Positions 10,686 through 19,384 of a DNA stretch of 64,000 nucleotides are shown here, piece by piece (the stretch's first letter is position 1; every line of letters begins with the position of its first letter). The notes beneath the pieces are model-generated. The model saw nothing but the letters and a program-made list of their open reading frames with translations, was not told the origin of the DNA and made no database searches. Source of the stretch: Corallococcus macrosporus (lineage in GTDB: Bacteria; Myxococcota; Myxococcia; Myxococcales; Myxococcaceae); the NCBI RefSeq assembly GCF_017302985.1, contig NZ_JAFIMU010000007.1:2619001-2683000 (forward strand), given 5' to 3'. Both the position numbers and the translations under genes were made by a program.

Positions 10686-12076
10686 TGCGCGCGCTTCCGT
10701 TGACGCTTTCGTTGTGCGTCCTGCCCGTGGTCGCGGGGGCCCAGGCGGCCTCTCCGCAGGCCCCGGCCACGCCCCCCGCCGTGCAGCAGTCCCTGTCCGC
10801 GTCCGCTGCCTCCGAGGGGCGCGTCATCACGCTGGCGGACGCGGAGACCGCGGCGCGCCAGAACCAGCCGACGCTGCGCTCGGCGCAGGCGAACACCGAC
10901 GCGGCGCGGGCCCGGGTGGGTCAGGCCTTCTCCGGCTTCCTGCCGCAGGTGAGCGCCAGCGCCAGCTACACGCTGGGCACCAGCAACCGGGACGTCATCC
11001 AGGTGGTGGGCGGCGGCACCACGGGCGTGGTGTCCAACACCACGCGGCGCTTCAGCGGGAGCCTGTCCGGGAACCAGCTCCTCTACGACTTCGGCAAGAC
11101 GACGGGCCGCTACGCCGCGTCGAAGGAGTCGGCGGGCGCGCAGGAGAACTCGCAGCAGCAGGTGCTCCAGGACGCGCTGCGCGACGTGCGTGCCGCGTAC
11201 TTCAACGTCCTCACGCAGAAGGCCCTGCTGGGCGTGGCGCGGGAGACGCTCCAGAGCGAGGAGGCGCGGCTCAACCAGGTGAACGCGTCCGTGCAGGTGG
11301 GCTCGAGGCCGGAGATCGACCTGCTCCAGCAGCGCACCGCGAAGGCCAACGCGCAGGTGGCGCTCATCCGTGCGCAGAACGCGTATGCCACGGCGAAGGC
11401 CCAGCTCAACCAGACCATGGGCGTGGAGTCGGCCACCGACTACACCGTGCAGGACGTGACGGTGGCGGCCATCGCCGGTGAAGACGAGGTGCTGGACGCG
11501 CTGGTGAAGCGAGCGCTGGAGGCCCGTCCCGACGTCGCCGCGCGCGAGCGGCAGATCCTGGCGCAGGAGTCGCAGGTGAAGGTGACGAAGGCGGGCCACC
11601 TGCCCTCCTTGAGCCTCACGGGCAACGCGTCGGACGTGGGGGAGAACCCGTTCAACGACCCGACGCTGAGCGTGCAGGGTGGCATCCAGATGAGCTGGGC
11701 GCTGTTCCAGGGCGGGCTGGTGAACGCGCAGACGCGCGAGGCCAACGCCAACCTGCGCGACCTCCAGGCGCAGAAGGACGCGCTCCGGCAGCAGGTGCGG
11801 CTCCAGGTGGAGCAGGCGCGGCTCAACGTGGTGGCCACGCGCGAGGCGCTCACCGCCGCGGACGAGGCCCAGGTGAACGCCCGCGAGCGGCTGCGGCTGG
11901 CCGAAGGGCGCTACCGCGCGGGCGTGGGCAACATCATCGAGGTCAGCGACGCGCAGGTGGCCTTCACCAACGCCGCCGCCCAGCAGGTGCAGGCCACGTA
12001 CGACCTGGCCACCTCCCGCGCGGAGCTGGCACGCGCCCTGGGCACGGTGGAGCTGAGCACCGTGGCCTCGCGGTAG
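10685..12076 (+). CDS. TolC-family outer membrane efflux protein
   Basis: A 463-residue outer-membrane factor with a signal peptide (MRALPLTLSLCVLPVVAGAQA). Two OEP repeats follow, with long Ala/Gln/Glu coiled helices and typical strand segments such as QVSASASYTLGTSNRD and PSLSLTGNASDVGENPF. The GTG at 10682 would add one Met; the ATG at 10685 gives a TGATG stop-start overlap with the permease. It completes the tripartite pump. Confidence 0.93.
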
Positions 12077-12372
12077 GCCCCGGGCATGAAGACTGAAAAC
12101 ATGAGCCAACCCTGAAGGGTGGCAGTGGCGGCAGGACGCTCGAACACCGTAGGAAACGGCGGCTCCAACGTCATGGGTCACCTCCCGACAAGCCCGGAAA
12201 CATGCGGGGATGCACGCCGTGGAGGCCGTTTCCAGAGGGCACTCCGTCTCAGAAGAGGCATGGGTGTCGGGCTTGCCCGGACTCTGAAAGTCCACCTCCC
12301 GCGCAGCGACCCTATGGGTGAACAATGGGAGGCTGACCCGGCAAGTTCTGTCTGTCTGCCTCTATACGTCCT

Positions 12373-12777
12373 ATGCCGTCGGCCAAACGTTTCGGGTCGG
12401 CAAGCAAAGGCATGGACAAGAAACTCGCAACCACCATCGGCGCATCGGCACGGGTCGCCCGGGGCCGCATGGAGCTTACGCAGGCCGACGTCGCCGAGCG
12501 AATCGACGTGGCCACGGAAGTGTACGGCCGCCTTGAGCGCGGCGGCATGCTCCCCAGCGTCCAGACCCTGCTGAAGCTGTGCCACGAGCTGCACGTCTCC
12601 GCGGACGAGCTGCTGGGACTCGCGGCGCAGGGTGCGCCGCCGTCTCGCGCCAGCGAAGCCCCTCCGCCCACGCCGGAGCGTCCGGAAGTGCGCCGGCTCT
12701 TGCGCAGCGTGCGTCAGCTGGACCCCGCCCAGGTGAAGCTGCTGGGCCTGGTGGCCAACGCGCTCCAGCGGCGTTGA
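12373..12777 (+). CDS. XRE-family HTH transcriptional regulator
   Basis: A 134-residue protein with one Cro/CI helix-turn-helix at about 33-80 (MELTQADVAERIDVATEVYGRLERG then PSVQTLLKLCHEL), followed by a proline-rich linker and a short helical C-terminus (VRRLLRSVRQLDPAQVKLLGLVANAL). The start is uncertain: ATG 12373, or ATG 12412 which begins MDKKLATTIG. Neither has a strong RBS. It stands alone between the efflux operon and the leftward kinase operon, preceded by about 300 bases without a gene, where I see no clear promoter. Target unknown. Confidence 0.82.
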   Translation: MPSAKRFGSASKGMDKKLATTIGASARVARGRMELTQADVAERIDVATEVYGRLERGGMLPSVQTLLKLCHELHVSADELLGLAAQGAPPSRASEAPPPTPERPEVRRLLRSVRQLDPAQVKLLGLVANALQRR

Positions 12778-12829
12778 CCCTCTTCCCCTCCCGCCCTTCC
12801 AGGGAACCCCGGACCGCGCGCGACCTCCC

Positions 12830-14362
12830 TCAGAGGTTCGACAGGACGCGATCCAGGTCGGCGGGCCGCACCGGCTTGGTGAGGTGCACGTCGAACCCGG
12901 CCTTCAGGGCCTGCTGGTAGGCCTCCGGGTCGCCGTAGCCGCTGAGCGCCACCAGCCGCAGGTTCTGCCCCACGCGCGCGCGCAGCGTCCGGGCCACCTG
13001 GTAGCCGTCCAGCCCCGGCAGGCCAATGTCCACCAGCGCCAGCTCCGGCGCGTGCTCCAGGGCCAGCGCCACGCCCTGCACGCCGTCCTGCGCCACCGCC
13101 ACCTGGTGACCCCACAGCTCCAAGAGGTCGCGCATGGACTGGCGCGCGTCCGAGTTGTCCTCCACCAGGAGGATGCGCCGCGCCCTGCGCGTGTCCAGCA
13201 CGTTGGCCCCCAGCTTCCGGGGGATGCGGTCCTCGGGGAGCAGGGGCAGCCGCACCACGAACTCGCTGCCCTGGCCCAGGCCCCCGCTGGTGGCGTCCAC
13301 GCTGCCGCCGTGCATCCGCACCAGCGTGCGCACCAGGGTGAGGCCGATGCCCAGGCCCCCGCGTGAGCGCTCCAGGGACGTGTCCGCCTGGGCGAACAGT
13401 TCGAACATGGCGGGCAGCTTCTCCGGCGGGATGCCGATGCCGGTGTCCCTCACCCGCAGCACCGCCTGCGCGCTGCCGTCCACGCCCTCCTGGAAGAGGT
13501 CCACGGTGACGGTGCCCTGGTCCGTGTACTTGGCCGCGTTGTCCACCAGGTTGGTGAAGACCTGCTCCAGGCGCGTGGCGTCACCCTCCAGCCACAGCGG
13601 CGTGCGCGGCAGGTGGACCTCCAGCTTCAGGCCCCGGGACTCCACGCGCGGGCGCAGGATGGAGAGCAGCTGCTGGAAGCTCTCCGTCAGGTTCACCGGC
13701 TCCGTGCGCAGCTCCACCTTGCCCCGGGTGATGCGGCTGACGTCCAGCAGGTCGTCCACCAGCCGCGCCAGGTGGTGCGTCTGGCGCTGGATGATGCCGT
13801 GCATCCGCGCTTCCTTGGTGTCCGAGGGCGCCTTGCGCTCCAGGATGCCAATGGCCGTCATGATGGCGGCCAGCGGGTTGCGCAGCTCGTGGGCCAGCAT
13901 GGCCAGGAACTCGTCCTTGCGCCGGTCCATCTCGATGAGCTGATCCGTGCGCAGCCGGGCCTGCTGCTCCGCGTGGCGCAGGCGCAACAGCGAGCGCACC
14001 GTGGCGATGAGCTCCGAGGGCTCATAGGGCTGGGTGAGGTACGCGTCCGCGCCGCCCTCCAGGCCCTGCACCTTCTTGTCCGGCGTGACGAACGTCGCGG
14101 ACGTGTGCATCACCGCGATGGCGGCCGTGGCCGCGTTGGCCCTCAGGCGCGCGCAGACCTCATAGCCACTGATGTCCGGCAGCTTCACGTCCAGGACGAT
14201 GACGTCCGGGCGGTGCTCCTCCGCCATGAGGAGGGCGGCCATGCCGGTGGCCGCCTCCAGCACGTGGTAGCCGGACATCTCCAGGATGCGGTTGACCAGG
14301 TAGCGGTTGGCCTCGTCGTCGTTGACGTTGAGGACCGTTGCCAGACGCGATTGCTCAGCCAC
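12830..14362 (-). CDS. hybrid histidine kinase, receiver-HisKA-HATPase-receiver
   Basis: A 510-residue soluble kinase. The N-terminal receiver has the phospho-Asp in DVIVLDVKLPDISG. HisKA has EFLAMLAHELRNPLAA, HATPase has NLVDNAAKYTDQG and DTGIGIPPEKL, and the C-terminal receiver has LLVEDNSDARQ and LALVDIGLPGLDG. There is no membrane segment, so input comes from other proteins. It is the last gene of a leftward operon; its start lies inside the end of the upstream kinase gene (8-base overlap). It probably receives phosphate or a partner signal from that kinase. Confidence 0.92.
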   Translation of the reverse strand: MAEQSRLATVLNVNDDEANRYLVNRILEMSGYHVLEAATGMAALLMAEEHRPDVIVLDVKLPDISGYEVCARLRANAATAAIAVMHTSATFVTPDKKVQGLEGGADAYLTQPYEPSELIATVRSLLRLRHAEQQARLRTDQLIEMDRRKDEFLAMLAHELRNPLAAIMTAIGILERKAPSDTKEARMHGIIQRQTHHLARLVDDLLDVSRITRGKVELRTEPVNLTESFQQLLSILRPRVESRGLKLEVHLPRTPLWLEGDATRLEQVFTNLVDNAAKYTDQGTVTVDLFQEGVDGSAQAVLRVRDTGIGIPPEKLPAMFELFAQADTSLERSRGGLGIGLTLVRTLVRMHGGSVDATSGGLGQGSEFVVRLPLLPEDRIPRKLGANVLDTRRARRILLVEDNSDARQSMRDLLELWGHQVAVAQDGVQGVALALEHAPELALVDIGLPGLDGYQVARTLRARVGQNLRLVALSGYGDPEAYQQALKAGFDVHLTKPVRPADLDRVLSNL

Positions 14363-16406
14363 GGGGGTTCACCTCACGCAGCTCCCGGTTACCCCCAAGG
14401 CCTGCCTTGGACAGTGCGTCGCGAATGCGGGTGATGGCCACCTCCCGGCTGAGCGTGTGCTTGGCCAGGATGGCGGACGTCTCACGCGCCAGCCGCTGGC
14501 GCTCCGACTCCTGCAGCTGGTGGGACGTGTGCAGGATGATGGGGATGTCGCGCGTGCGCGGATCCGCCTTCAGCTCGTCCAGCACGTCGAAGGCGGTGAT
14601 GTCCGGCAGCACGAAGTCCAGGAAGATGAGGTGCGGGGCGTTCTCCCGCGCGATGCGCACGCCCTCGCGGCCGTTGGATGCCTCCAGGAGCTGGAAGGGC
14701 GTGTCCTTGAGCAGCTGCTTGAGCAGGTAGCGGTGCACGTCGTCGTCGTCGATGATGAGCAGCCGCTCCACCGGCCCGGTGCGCGCCATGGCGGCCAGCT
14801 TCTTCTGCAGGCGCACCTCGTCCACGGGCTTGAGCCAGAACTCGTCCGCGCCCAGGGCGCGCGCCTTCTGCTCGCGGTCCGTCACGGTGACGACGAGGAT
14901 GGGGATGTCGCGCGTCTGCTCGCCGTTCTTCATCTCCGCGAGGAAGCTCCAGCTCGTCTCGCCCTCCAGCATCACGTCCAGCACCATGGCGGCGGGGCGC
15001 ACGCGCTGCATCACCTTGCGCGCGTCGTCCACGGTGCGCACGGGCAGCACCTGGAAGCCGGAGCGCGCCAGGTACTTCTCGTAGAGGAACAGCGTCTGGC
15101 GGTCGTCCTCCAGCACCAGCACCGGCGCGCGGCCCGGATCCAGCTTCTCGCTGCGCTGGGTGAGCCCCGTCATCTCCGACACTTCCGGGTGGACGCGCGG
15201 CAGGGTGATGACGAACGTGGCGCCTTCTCCCAGCTTGCTCTGCACGGTGAGCGTGCCGCCCAAGAGCTCCGTCAGCTTGCGCGCCAGCGGCAGGCCCAGG
15301 CCGGTGCCCTTCACGCGCCGCTGCAGGTGGCTGTCCACCTGGATGAACTCCTCGAAGACGCGCTCGTGGTTCTCCGGCGCGATGCCGATGCCCGTGTCCT
15401 TCACGGTGAACACCACCGTGTCGCGCGGGCCCGGCGCGGCGGACACCGTCACGGAGCCGGACTCCGTGAACTTGAGCGCGTTGGAGACCAGGTTGCGCAC
15501 CACCTGGCTGAGCTTGGACTCGTCCGTCTCCAGCTCCAGCGGCTCCGGCGAGTCCTCGAAGTTGAGCGCCACCGACGAGTCCGGCGGCAACAGGGGCCGG
15601 GTCATGCCGCGCAGCGCGCTCAGGAGGTCGGACACGACGAAGCGGCTGTGGCGCAGCGTCGTCTTGCCGGACTCCACCTTGGACAGGTCCAAGAGGTCGT
15701 TGACCAGCTCGAAGAGGGCCTCCGCCGAGCCGCGGATGAACTGGACCTGCTTCTCCTGCTCCGGCGCGAGGGTGCCGTTGAGCGGGTTGAGCAGCACCTT
15801 GGACAGCCCAAGGATGGAGTGCAGCGGCGTGCGGAACTCGTGGCTCACGTTGGCCACCACGCGGCTCTTGATCTCCGAGGCGCGCTGGAGGCTCTCCGCC
15901 TTCTCGTCCAGGGCCGCGTGCAGGCTGCGCACGCCGCGGTTGGACTCCTCCAGCTCGCGGTTGAGGCGGGTCAGCTCCTCCGCGCGGCGCTTGAGCTCGT
16001 GCTGCTGGCGCTCCGTCTCGCGGTGGAGCGCGGACAATTCGCCCAGCGTGGTGCTCACCTGGGTGAGCGCGGCGCCGTAGTCCTCCGGCACCAGGCTGCC
16101 CACCAGGGCGATGCCGCCGTTGTGCGGCCGGGCGCGGAACGCGAACGCGGCGGGCTTGTGGTCGCGCTGGAGGATGAGCTCCCAGCCGTCCACGGCCTCG
16201 TCGCGCGCCTGCACGAGCAGCTTCTCCACCTTGCTCTCGCTGCCGGGGCTGGCCAGGCTCTTGAGCGACTGGCCCGGCTTCACGCCCAGGATGCGCGTGG
16301 CCCGTTCGTCGCGCCAGACGATCGTGCCTTCCGCATCGCAGGCCAACGCCAGCTCGCGGCTGAGGGACTCGAAGATCCCGAAGGCGCGGTCATCCTCTTG
16401 CATCAT
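14355..16406 (-). CDS. hybrid histidine kinase, PAS-like-HisKA-HATPase-receiver-receiver
   Basis: A 683-residue soluble kinase. The N-terminal 130 residues look PAS-like (ESLSRELALACDAEGTIVW). A coiled-coil at about 150-200 is followed by HisKA (VVANVSHEFRTPLHSILGL), HATPase (NLVSNALKFTESG, DTGIGIAPENH, GTGLGLPLARKL) and two receivers (phospho-Asp in MVLDVMLEG and LIFLDFVLPDI). The start at 16406 (MMQEDD) has GGAGGAGA about 8 bases upstream and overlaps the preceding stop as ATGA. The larger open frame running to 16865 lacks such a site. The position after a cobalamin-binding protein suggests that protein may be the sensory input. Confidence 0.92.
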   Translation of the reverse strand: MMQEDDRAFGIFESLSRELALACDAEGTIVWRDERATRILGVKPGQSLKSLASPGSESKVEKLLVQARDEAVDGWELILQRDHKPAAFAFRARPHNGGIALVGSLVPEDYGAALTQVSTTLGELSALHRETERQQHELKRRAEELTRLNRELEESNRGVRSLHAALDEKAESLQRASEIKSRVVANVSHEFRTPLHSILGLSKVLLNPLNGTLAPEQEKQVQFIRGSAEALFELVNDLLDLSKVESGKTTLRHSRFVVSDLLSALRGMTRPLLPPDSSVALNFEDSPEPLELETDESKLSQVVRNLVSNALKFTESGSVTVSAAPGPRDTVVFTVKDTGIGIAPENHERVFEEFIQVDSHLQRRVKGTGLGLPLARKLTELLGGTLTVQSKLGEGATFVITLPRVHPEVSEMTGLTQRSEKLDPGRAPVLVLEDDRQTLFLYEKYLARSGFQVLPVRTVDDARKVMQRVRPAAMVLDVMLEGETSWSFLAEMKNGEQTRDIPILVVTVTDREQKARALGADEFWLKPVDEVRLQKKLAAMARTGPVERLLIIDDDDVHRYLLKQLLKDTPFQLLEASNGREGVRIARENAPHLIFLDFVLPDITAFDVLDELKADPRTRDIPIILHTSHQLQESERQRLARETSAILAKHTLSREVAITRIRDALSKAGLGGNRELREVNPRG

Positions 16407-17107
16407 GAATGTGTCTCCTCCCACGAAACAGGCGTTCGTGCGAGCAACGTTCGCGCTTCCGGATGCGCGCTTCCCAGGACGGCCTTTAGCGCGTCCAGGC
16501 ATTGGAGAAGGTTCAGGGGCGAAAGCCCCCGCTGGGGCCAGAAGCCCGCGTACCACTGGAGGTGGGCGTCCCACAGGTCCGTGCGGTCCATCGCGAGTGC
16601 GTCCGCGAGATAGGACAACTGGAGGTGGACCTCTTGTTCCAGGCGGGGCCGGCTGCCGGGCGGCAGCGGGGCCTCCAGCCGCCGGACGGCCGCGCTGGTG
16701 ATGACGGCCAGGTCCTCCTCCAGCCGGTGGGCGGGACCGTCTTTGTAGCGCAGCGCCTGACGGGCGGCCTGGACGTAGACGCACGGCTGCGAGTCCGGGC
16801 CGAAGCCCTCCGCCTGGAGGGCGCGCAGGAGCCCCTCGAAGTGCTGATCCAGGTGCAGCGAGCACATGCCGCGCGTGACGAGCAGGGTGCGCAGCCAGCG
16901 CGCGTAGTCCTCCAGGATGGCGGGGCGGGACGCGTCGAGCGCCTGGACGAGGTAGCGCACGTGGAAGACGGCGTCCTCGTCGCCAAAGCGGCGGGCGCGC
17001 TGGATGCCGTAGCGCGCGGTCCAGAACGGATCTTCGTACAAAGCTTGAACAGAATTGGAAGCGAGGGACGCGGTCCGGGCTTCCACCTGATGGCTCACGT
17101 TCGACAT
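16403..17107 (-). CDS. unknown helical protein between photoreceptor-like gene and kinase
   Basis: A 234-residue soluble protein, predicted mostly helical, with no signal peptide and no family I can name. It contains scattered His and Trp (for example LHLDQHFEGLL and LWDAHLQWYAGFW). It starts 4 bases after the stop of the cobalamin-binding gene and overlaps the kinase start by 4 bases, so it is made with both. It could be an adaptor passing conformational change from the B12 protein to the kinase, or a second sensory domain. A haem- or bilin-binding globin-like fold cannot be excluded from sequence alone. Confidence 0.75.
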   Translation of the reverse strand: MSNVSHQVEARTASLASNSVQALYEDPFWTARYGIQRARRFGDEDAVFHVRYLVQALDASRPAILEDYARWLRTLLVTRGMCSLHLDQHFEGLLRALQAEGFGPDSQPCVYVQAARQALRYKDGPAHRLEEDLAVITSAAVRRLEAPLPPGSRPRLEQEVHLQLSYLADALAMDRTDLWDAHLQWYAGFWPQRGLSPLNLLQCLDALKAVLGSAHPEARTLLARTPVSWEETHS

Positions 17108-17111
17108 GGTG

Positions 17112-17771
17112 TCAGACCCCGAGCGTGCGGCAGGTGGTGGAGACCAGCTCGCGGACGCTCTTGCCGAAGAAGGTCACGGCCAGCTCCTCTTCGAGAACGG
17201 GACCCCAGTCGAAGGCGAGCCCGCCCACGGCGATGGGCAGGGACGGGGACACCTCGCGCACCTTGCGCACGGCCTCGCGGACCTGCGGCATGTGGAAGGG
17301 CATGGTGACGGAGAGGGCCAGGAGGTTGGGCGGGGTCTCGCGCACCATGCGGGCCAGGTGATCCGCGGGCACGTTGGCGCCGAGGAAGCGCACGTCGAAG
17401 CCGGCCATCTCCAGGAAGTCGCTGGCCATGCGCGCGCCCACCTCGTGCAGCTCGCCCTCCACGCACGCCATCATCACGATCTTGCCGTTGGACGGGTCGC
17501 GGGGCAGGTGGCGGTACAGGTGGGCCAGGACGTACTGGGAGATGGCGGTGGCCAGGTGTTCCTGGGCCACGGAGATGGTGTTCTCCTGCCAGAGCCGGCC
17601 GATTTCGTACTGCGCGGCCTGGATGACCTCCAGGTGCAGCTCCTGGAGGGGGATGCCGCACAGCAGGCCGTCATCCACGAGCAGGCGCAGGGCCTCCTGA
17701 CGATTTCCGGAGAGCTGCGCGGCCAGGTACCGCGCCCGCAGCGTGTCGATGGCAGGGGTCGATTGGATCAC
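17112..17771 (-). CDS. stand-alone CarH-like cobalamin-binding protein
   Basis: A 219-residue protein made of a helical B12 cap (about 10-90) and a Rossmann-type B12-binding domain (about 95-215). In the cap, W61 is followed after exactly nine residues by E71-H72, the Wx9EH signature of adenosylcobalamin photoreceptors of the CarH/LitR group. The B12 domain has EGELHEVGARM with H109 as candidate lower ligand. CarH proteins carry an N-terminal MerR-type HTH; none is present here, so it cannot bind DNA directly. It opens an operon of a helical protein and two hybrid kinases. I infer a light- or B12-responsive input to phosphorelay signalling. Confidence 0.88.
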   Translation of the reverse strand: MIQSTPAIDTLRARYLAAQLSGNRQEALRLLVDDGLLCGIPLQELHLEVIQAAQYEIGRLWQENTISVAQEHLATAISQYVLAHLYRHLPRDPSNGKIVMMACVEGELHEVGARMASDFLEMAGFDVRFLGANVPADHLARMVRETPPNLLALSVTMPFHMPQVREAVRKVREVSPSLPIAVGGLAFDWGPVLEEELAVTFFGKSVRELVSTTCRTLGV

Positions 17772-17851
17772 GAGAACCAGGGCGGTGGCGGACGGGGCAG
17801 GGTAGGGAGCTTCCGACTTTCGTTAAACCCTGGAGCGTCCGACCGCATTGG

Positions 17852-17865
17852 TAAGTGAACACTTA
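17852..17865. promoter_or_regulatory. palindrome between divergent operons
   Basis: TAAGTG-AA-CACTTA is a perfect 6-bp inverted repeat with a 2-base centre, about 80 bases upstream of the cobalamin-protein start (leftward) and 200 bases upstream of the sigma-factor start (rightward). It is a candidate operator. The preceding TTGG is shared with a site before the antiporter gene near 52031. Confidence 0.4.
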
Positions 17866-18065
17866 TCGCTGCTGGGGGGCAGCCGGCTGCTTTTCTGCTT
17901 GCAGCTCAAGCGAACTCCCGGGTGGGCGGCGGGAAGCCGGGATTTCCCCGGCCCGGGGTGGCCGGGATGGGGGGAAACGGGGTAGGGACGCCGCTTTCTT
18001 CAAAAAGGCCGGTGACAGATTTCGGGGGCACCGGTGTTCCCCTGGCCAACCGGGAGGCGCGTGCG

Positions 18066-18545
18066 GTGTCCGTCGATGTGGAGGCCTATTACCGACGCTA
18101 TGGCCCCCAGGTGCTCCGGCGCTGCCGCTTCCTGCTGCGCGACGAGGAACAGGCCGTGGACGCCATGCATGACGTGTTCGTTCAACTGCTGCGCTACCAG
18201 GCCGCCCTGAAGGACGCGGGGCCCTCCAGCCTGCTGCACCAGATTGCCACCCGGGTGTGCCTCAACCGCCTCCGCGGCGCGAAGCGGCGCCCCGAGGACC
18301 GCGACGACGAGCTGGTGCTCAAGATCGCCGCGTCCGGCGACACCGAGGCGCGCACCGCCGCCCGGGGCCTCCTGGACCGGCTCTTCGGCCGCGTCCCCGC
18401 GTCCAGCCGGGACATCGCCGTGCTCCACCTGGTGGACGGCATGACGCTGGAGGAGACCGCCCGCGAGGTGGGCCTGTCCGTGTCCGGAGTGCGCAAGCGC
18501 CTCCGGGCCCTGTCCGCTGTCCTGCAGGAGCTGGAGGCCGCATGA
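18066..18545 (+). CDS. ECF-type RNA polymerase sigma factor
   Basis: A 159-residue sigma-70 family protein with region 2 (YYRRYGPQVLRRCRFLLRDEEQAVDAMHDVFVQLL) and region 4 (DIAVLHLVDGMTLEETAREVGLSVSGVRKRLRAL). I chose the GTG at 18066 because GGGAGG lies about 10 bases upstream and it begins at the usual region 2 boundary; upstream in-frame codons give a low-complexity leader. Its stop overlaps the anti-sigma start (ATGA). It probably transcribes its own operon, which ends in a caspase-like gene. Confidence 0.88.
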   Translation: MSVDVEAYYRRYGPQVLRRCRFLLRDEEQAVDAMHDVFVQLLRYQAALKDAGPSSLLHQIATRVCLNRLRGAKRRPEDRDDELVLKIAASGDTEARTAARGLLDRLFGRVPASSRDIAVLHLVDGMTLEETAREVGLSVSGVRKRLRALSAVLQELEAA

Positions 18546-19384
18546 CGTCCCCCCACCGCACCCCGGACTGGCTGCTGGAGCGCATCGCCCTGGGGGAGCT
18601 GCCCCCGGACGAGCTCGCCGCCGCCCGCGACCGCCTGTCCCGCGAACCCGATGGCCCCGCGCGCCTCGCCGCCCTGGAGGCCGACTCGCGCGCCACCCTG
18701 GAGGCCCTGCCCCCGGACCGCGTCGCCCGCGAGGTGAAGGCCCGCTTCGCCCGCGCCAGCGCCCCCGCCGCGCCCCGCGCCGAGGCCCCGCCCGCGCGCC
18801 CTTCCTGGCGCTTCCTGCCCGCCCTGGTGCCGGTGCTCGCCGCCGCGACCCTCTTCGTCCTCGTGCGGCCGGGAGCGTCGTCCCAGGAGCAGGAGGCGCG
18901 CGACCCCTGGTCGGCGACGGGGAGCACCCCCGGCGTCCTGGAGCCCACCCGCAGCAAGGGGCTCCAGCCCCGGCTCGACGTGCACCGCCAGGCCGCCACC
19001 CGCACCGAGCGCCTCACCGACGGCGCCCCCGCCCAGGCCGGTGACGTGGTGCAGCTGTCCTATACGGCCGCCGGCCACGCCCACGGCGTCATCCTCTCCG
19101 TGGACGGCCGGGGCACCGTCACCCCGCACCTGCCCGACCCGGGCGACACGTCCGCGCAACTGGAGCGCGGCGGCACGCACCTGCTGCCCCGCGCCTACGA
19201 GCTGGACGACGCCCCGGGCTTCGAGCGCTTCTTCCTCATCACCGCCGACGCCCCGTTCGAGCTGGACGGCGTGATGGCCGCCGCGCGCGTCCTGGCCGCA
19301 TCCCCCGAGGCGCGCACCGCGCCGCTGACCCTGCCCGCGGGCCTGGGCCAGACGTCCTTCCTGCTGGAGAAGCCCTCCCCATGA
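18542..19384 (+). CDS. membrane anti-sigma-like protein with DUF4384-like domain
   Basis: A 280-residue protein. The N-terminal 60 residues (WLLERIALGELPPDELAAARDRL) resemble the helical start of zinc-less anti-sigma factors. A single membrane helix follows at about 97-112 (FLPALVPVLAAATLFVLV), then an outer domain with GDVVQLSYTAAGHAHGVILSVDG, which resembles DUF4384. It starts by overlapping the sigma stop and ends by overlapping the caspase start (ATGA both times). I infer that it holds the sigma factor at the inner membrane. Confidence 0.8.
   Translation: MTSPHRTPDWLLERIALGELPPDELAAARDRLSREPDGPARLAALEADSRATLEALPPDRVAREVKARFARASAPAAPRAEAPPARPSWRFLPALVPVLAAATLFVLVRPGASSQEQEARDPWSATGSTPGVLEPTRSKGLQPRLDVHRQAATRTERLTDGAPAQAGDVVQLSYTAAGHAHGVILSVDGRGTVTPHLPDPGDTSAQLERGGTHLLPRAYELDDAPGFERFFLITADAPFELDGVMAAARVLAASPEARTAPLTLPAGLGQTSFLLEKPSP

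Noticed and set aside
12105..12125. ACCCT-GA-AGGGT hairpin after the TolC gene
   Set aside because: Only 5 bp with a 2-base loop and no T run; too weak to call a terminator.
14307..16613. 768-codon plus-strand frame across the hybrid kinases
   Set aside because: Antisense to two kinases with complete catalytic motifs.
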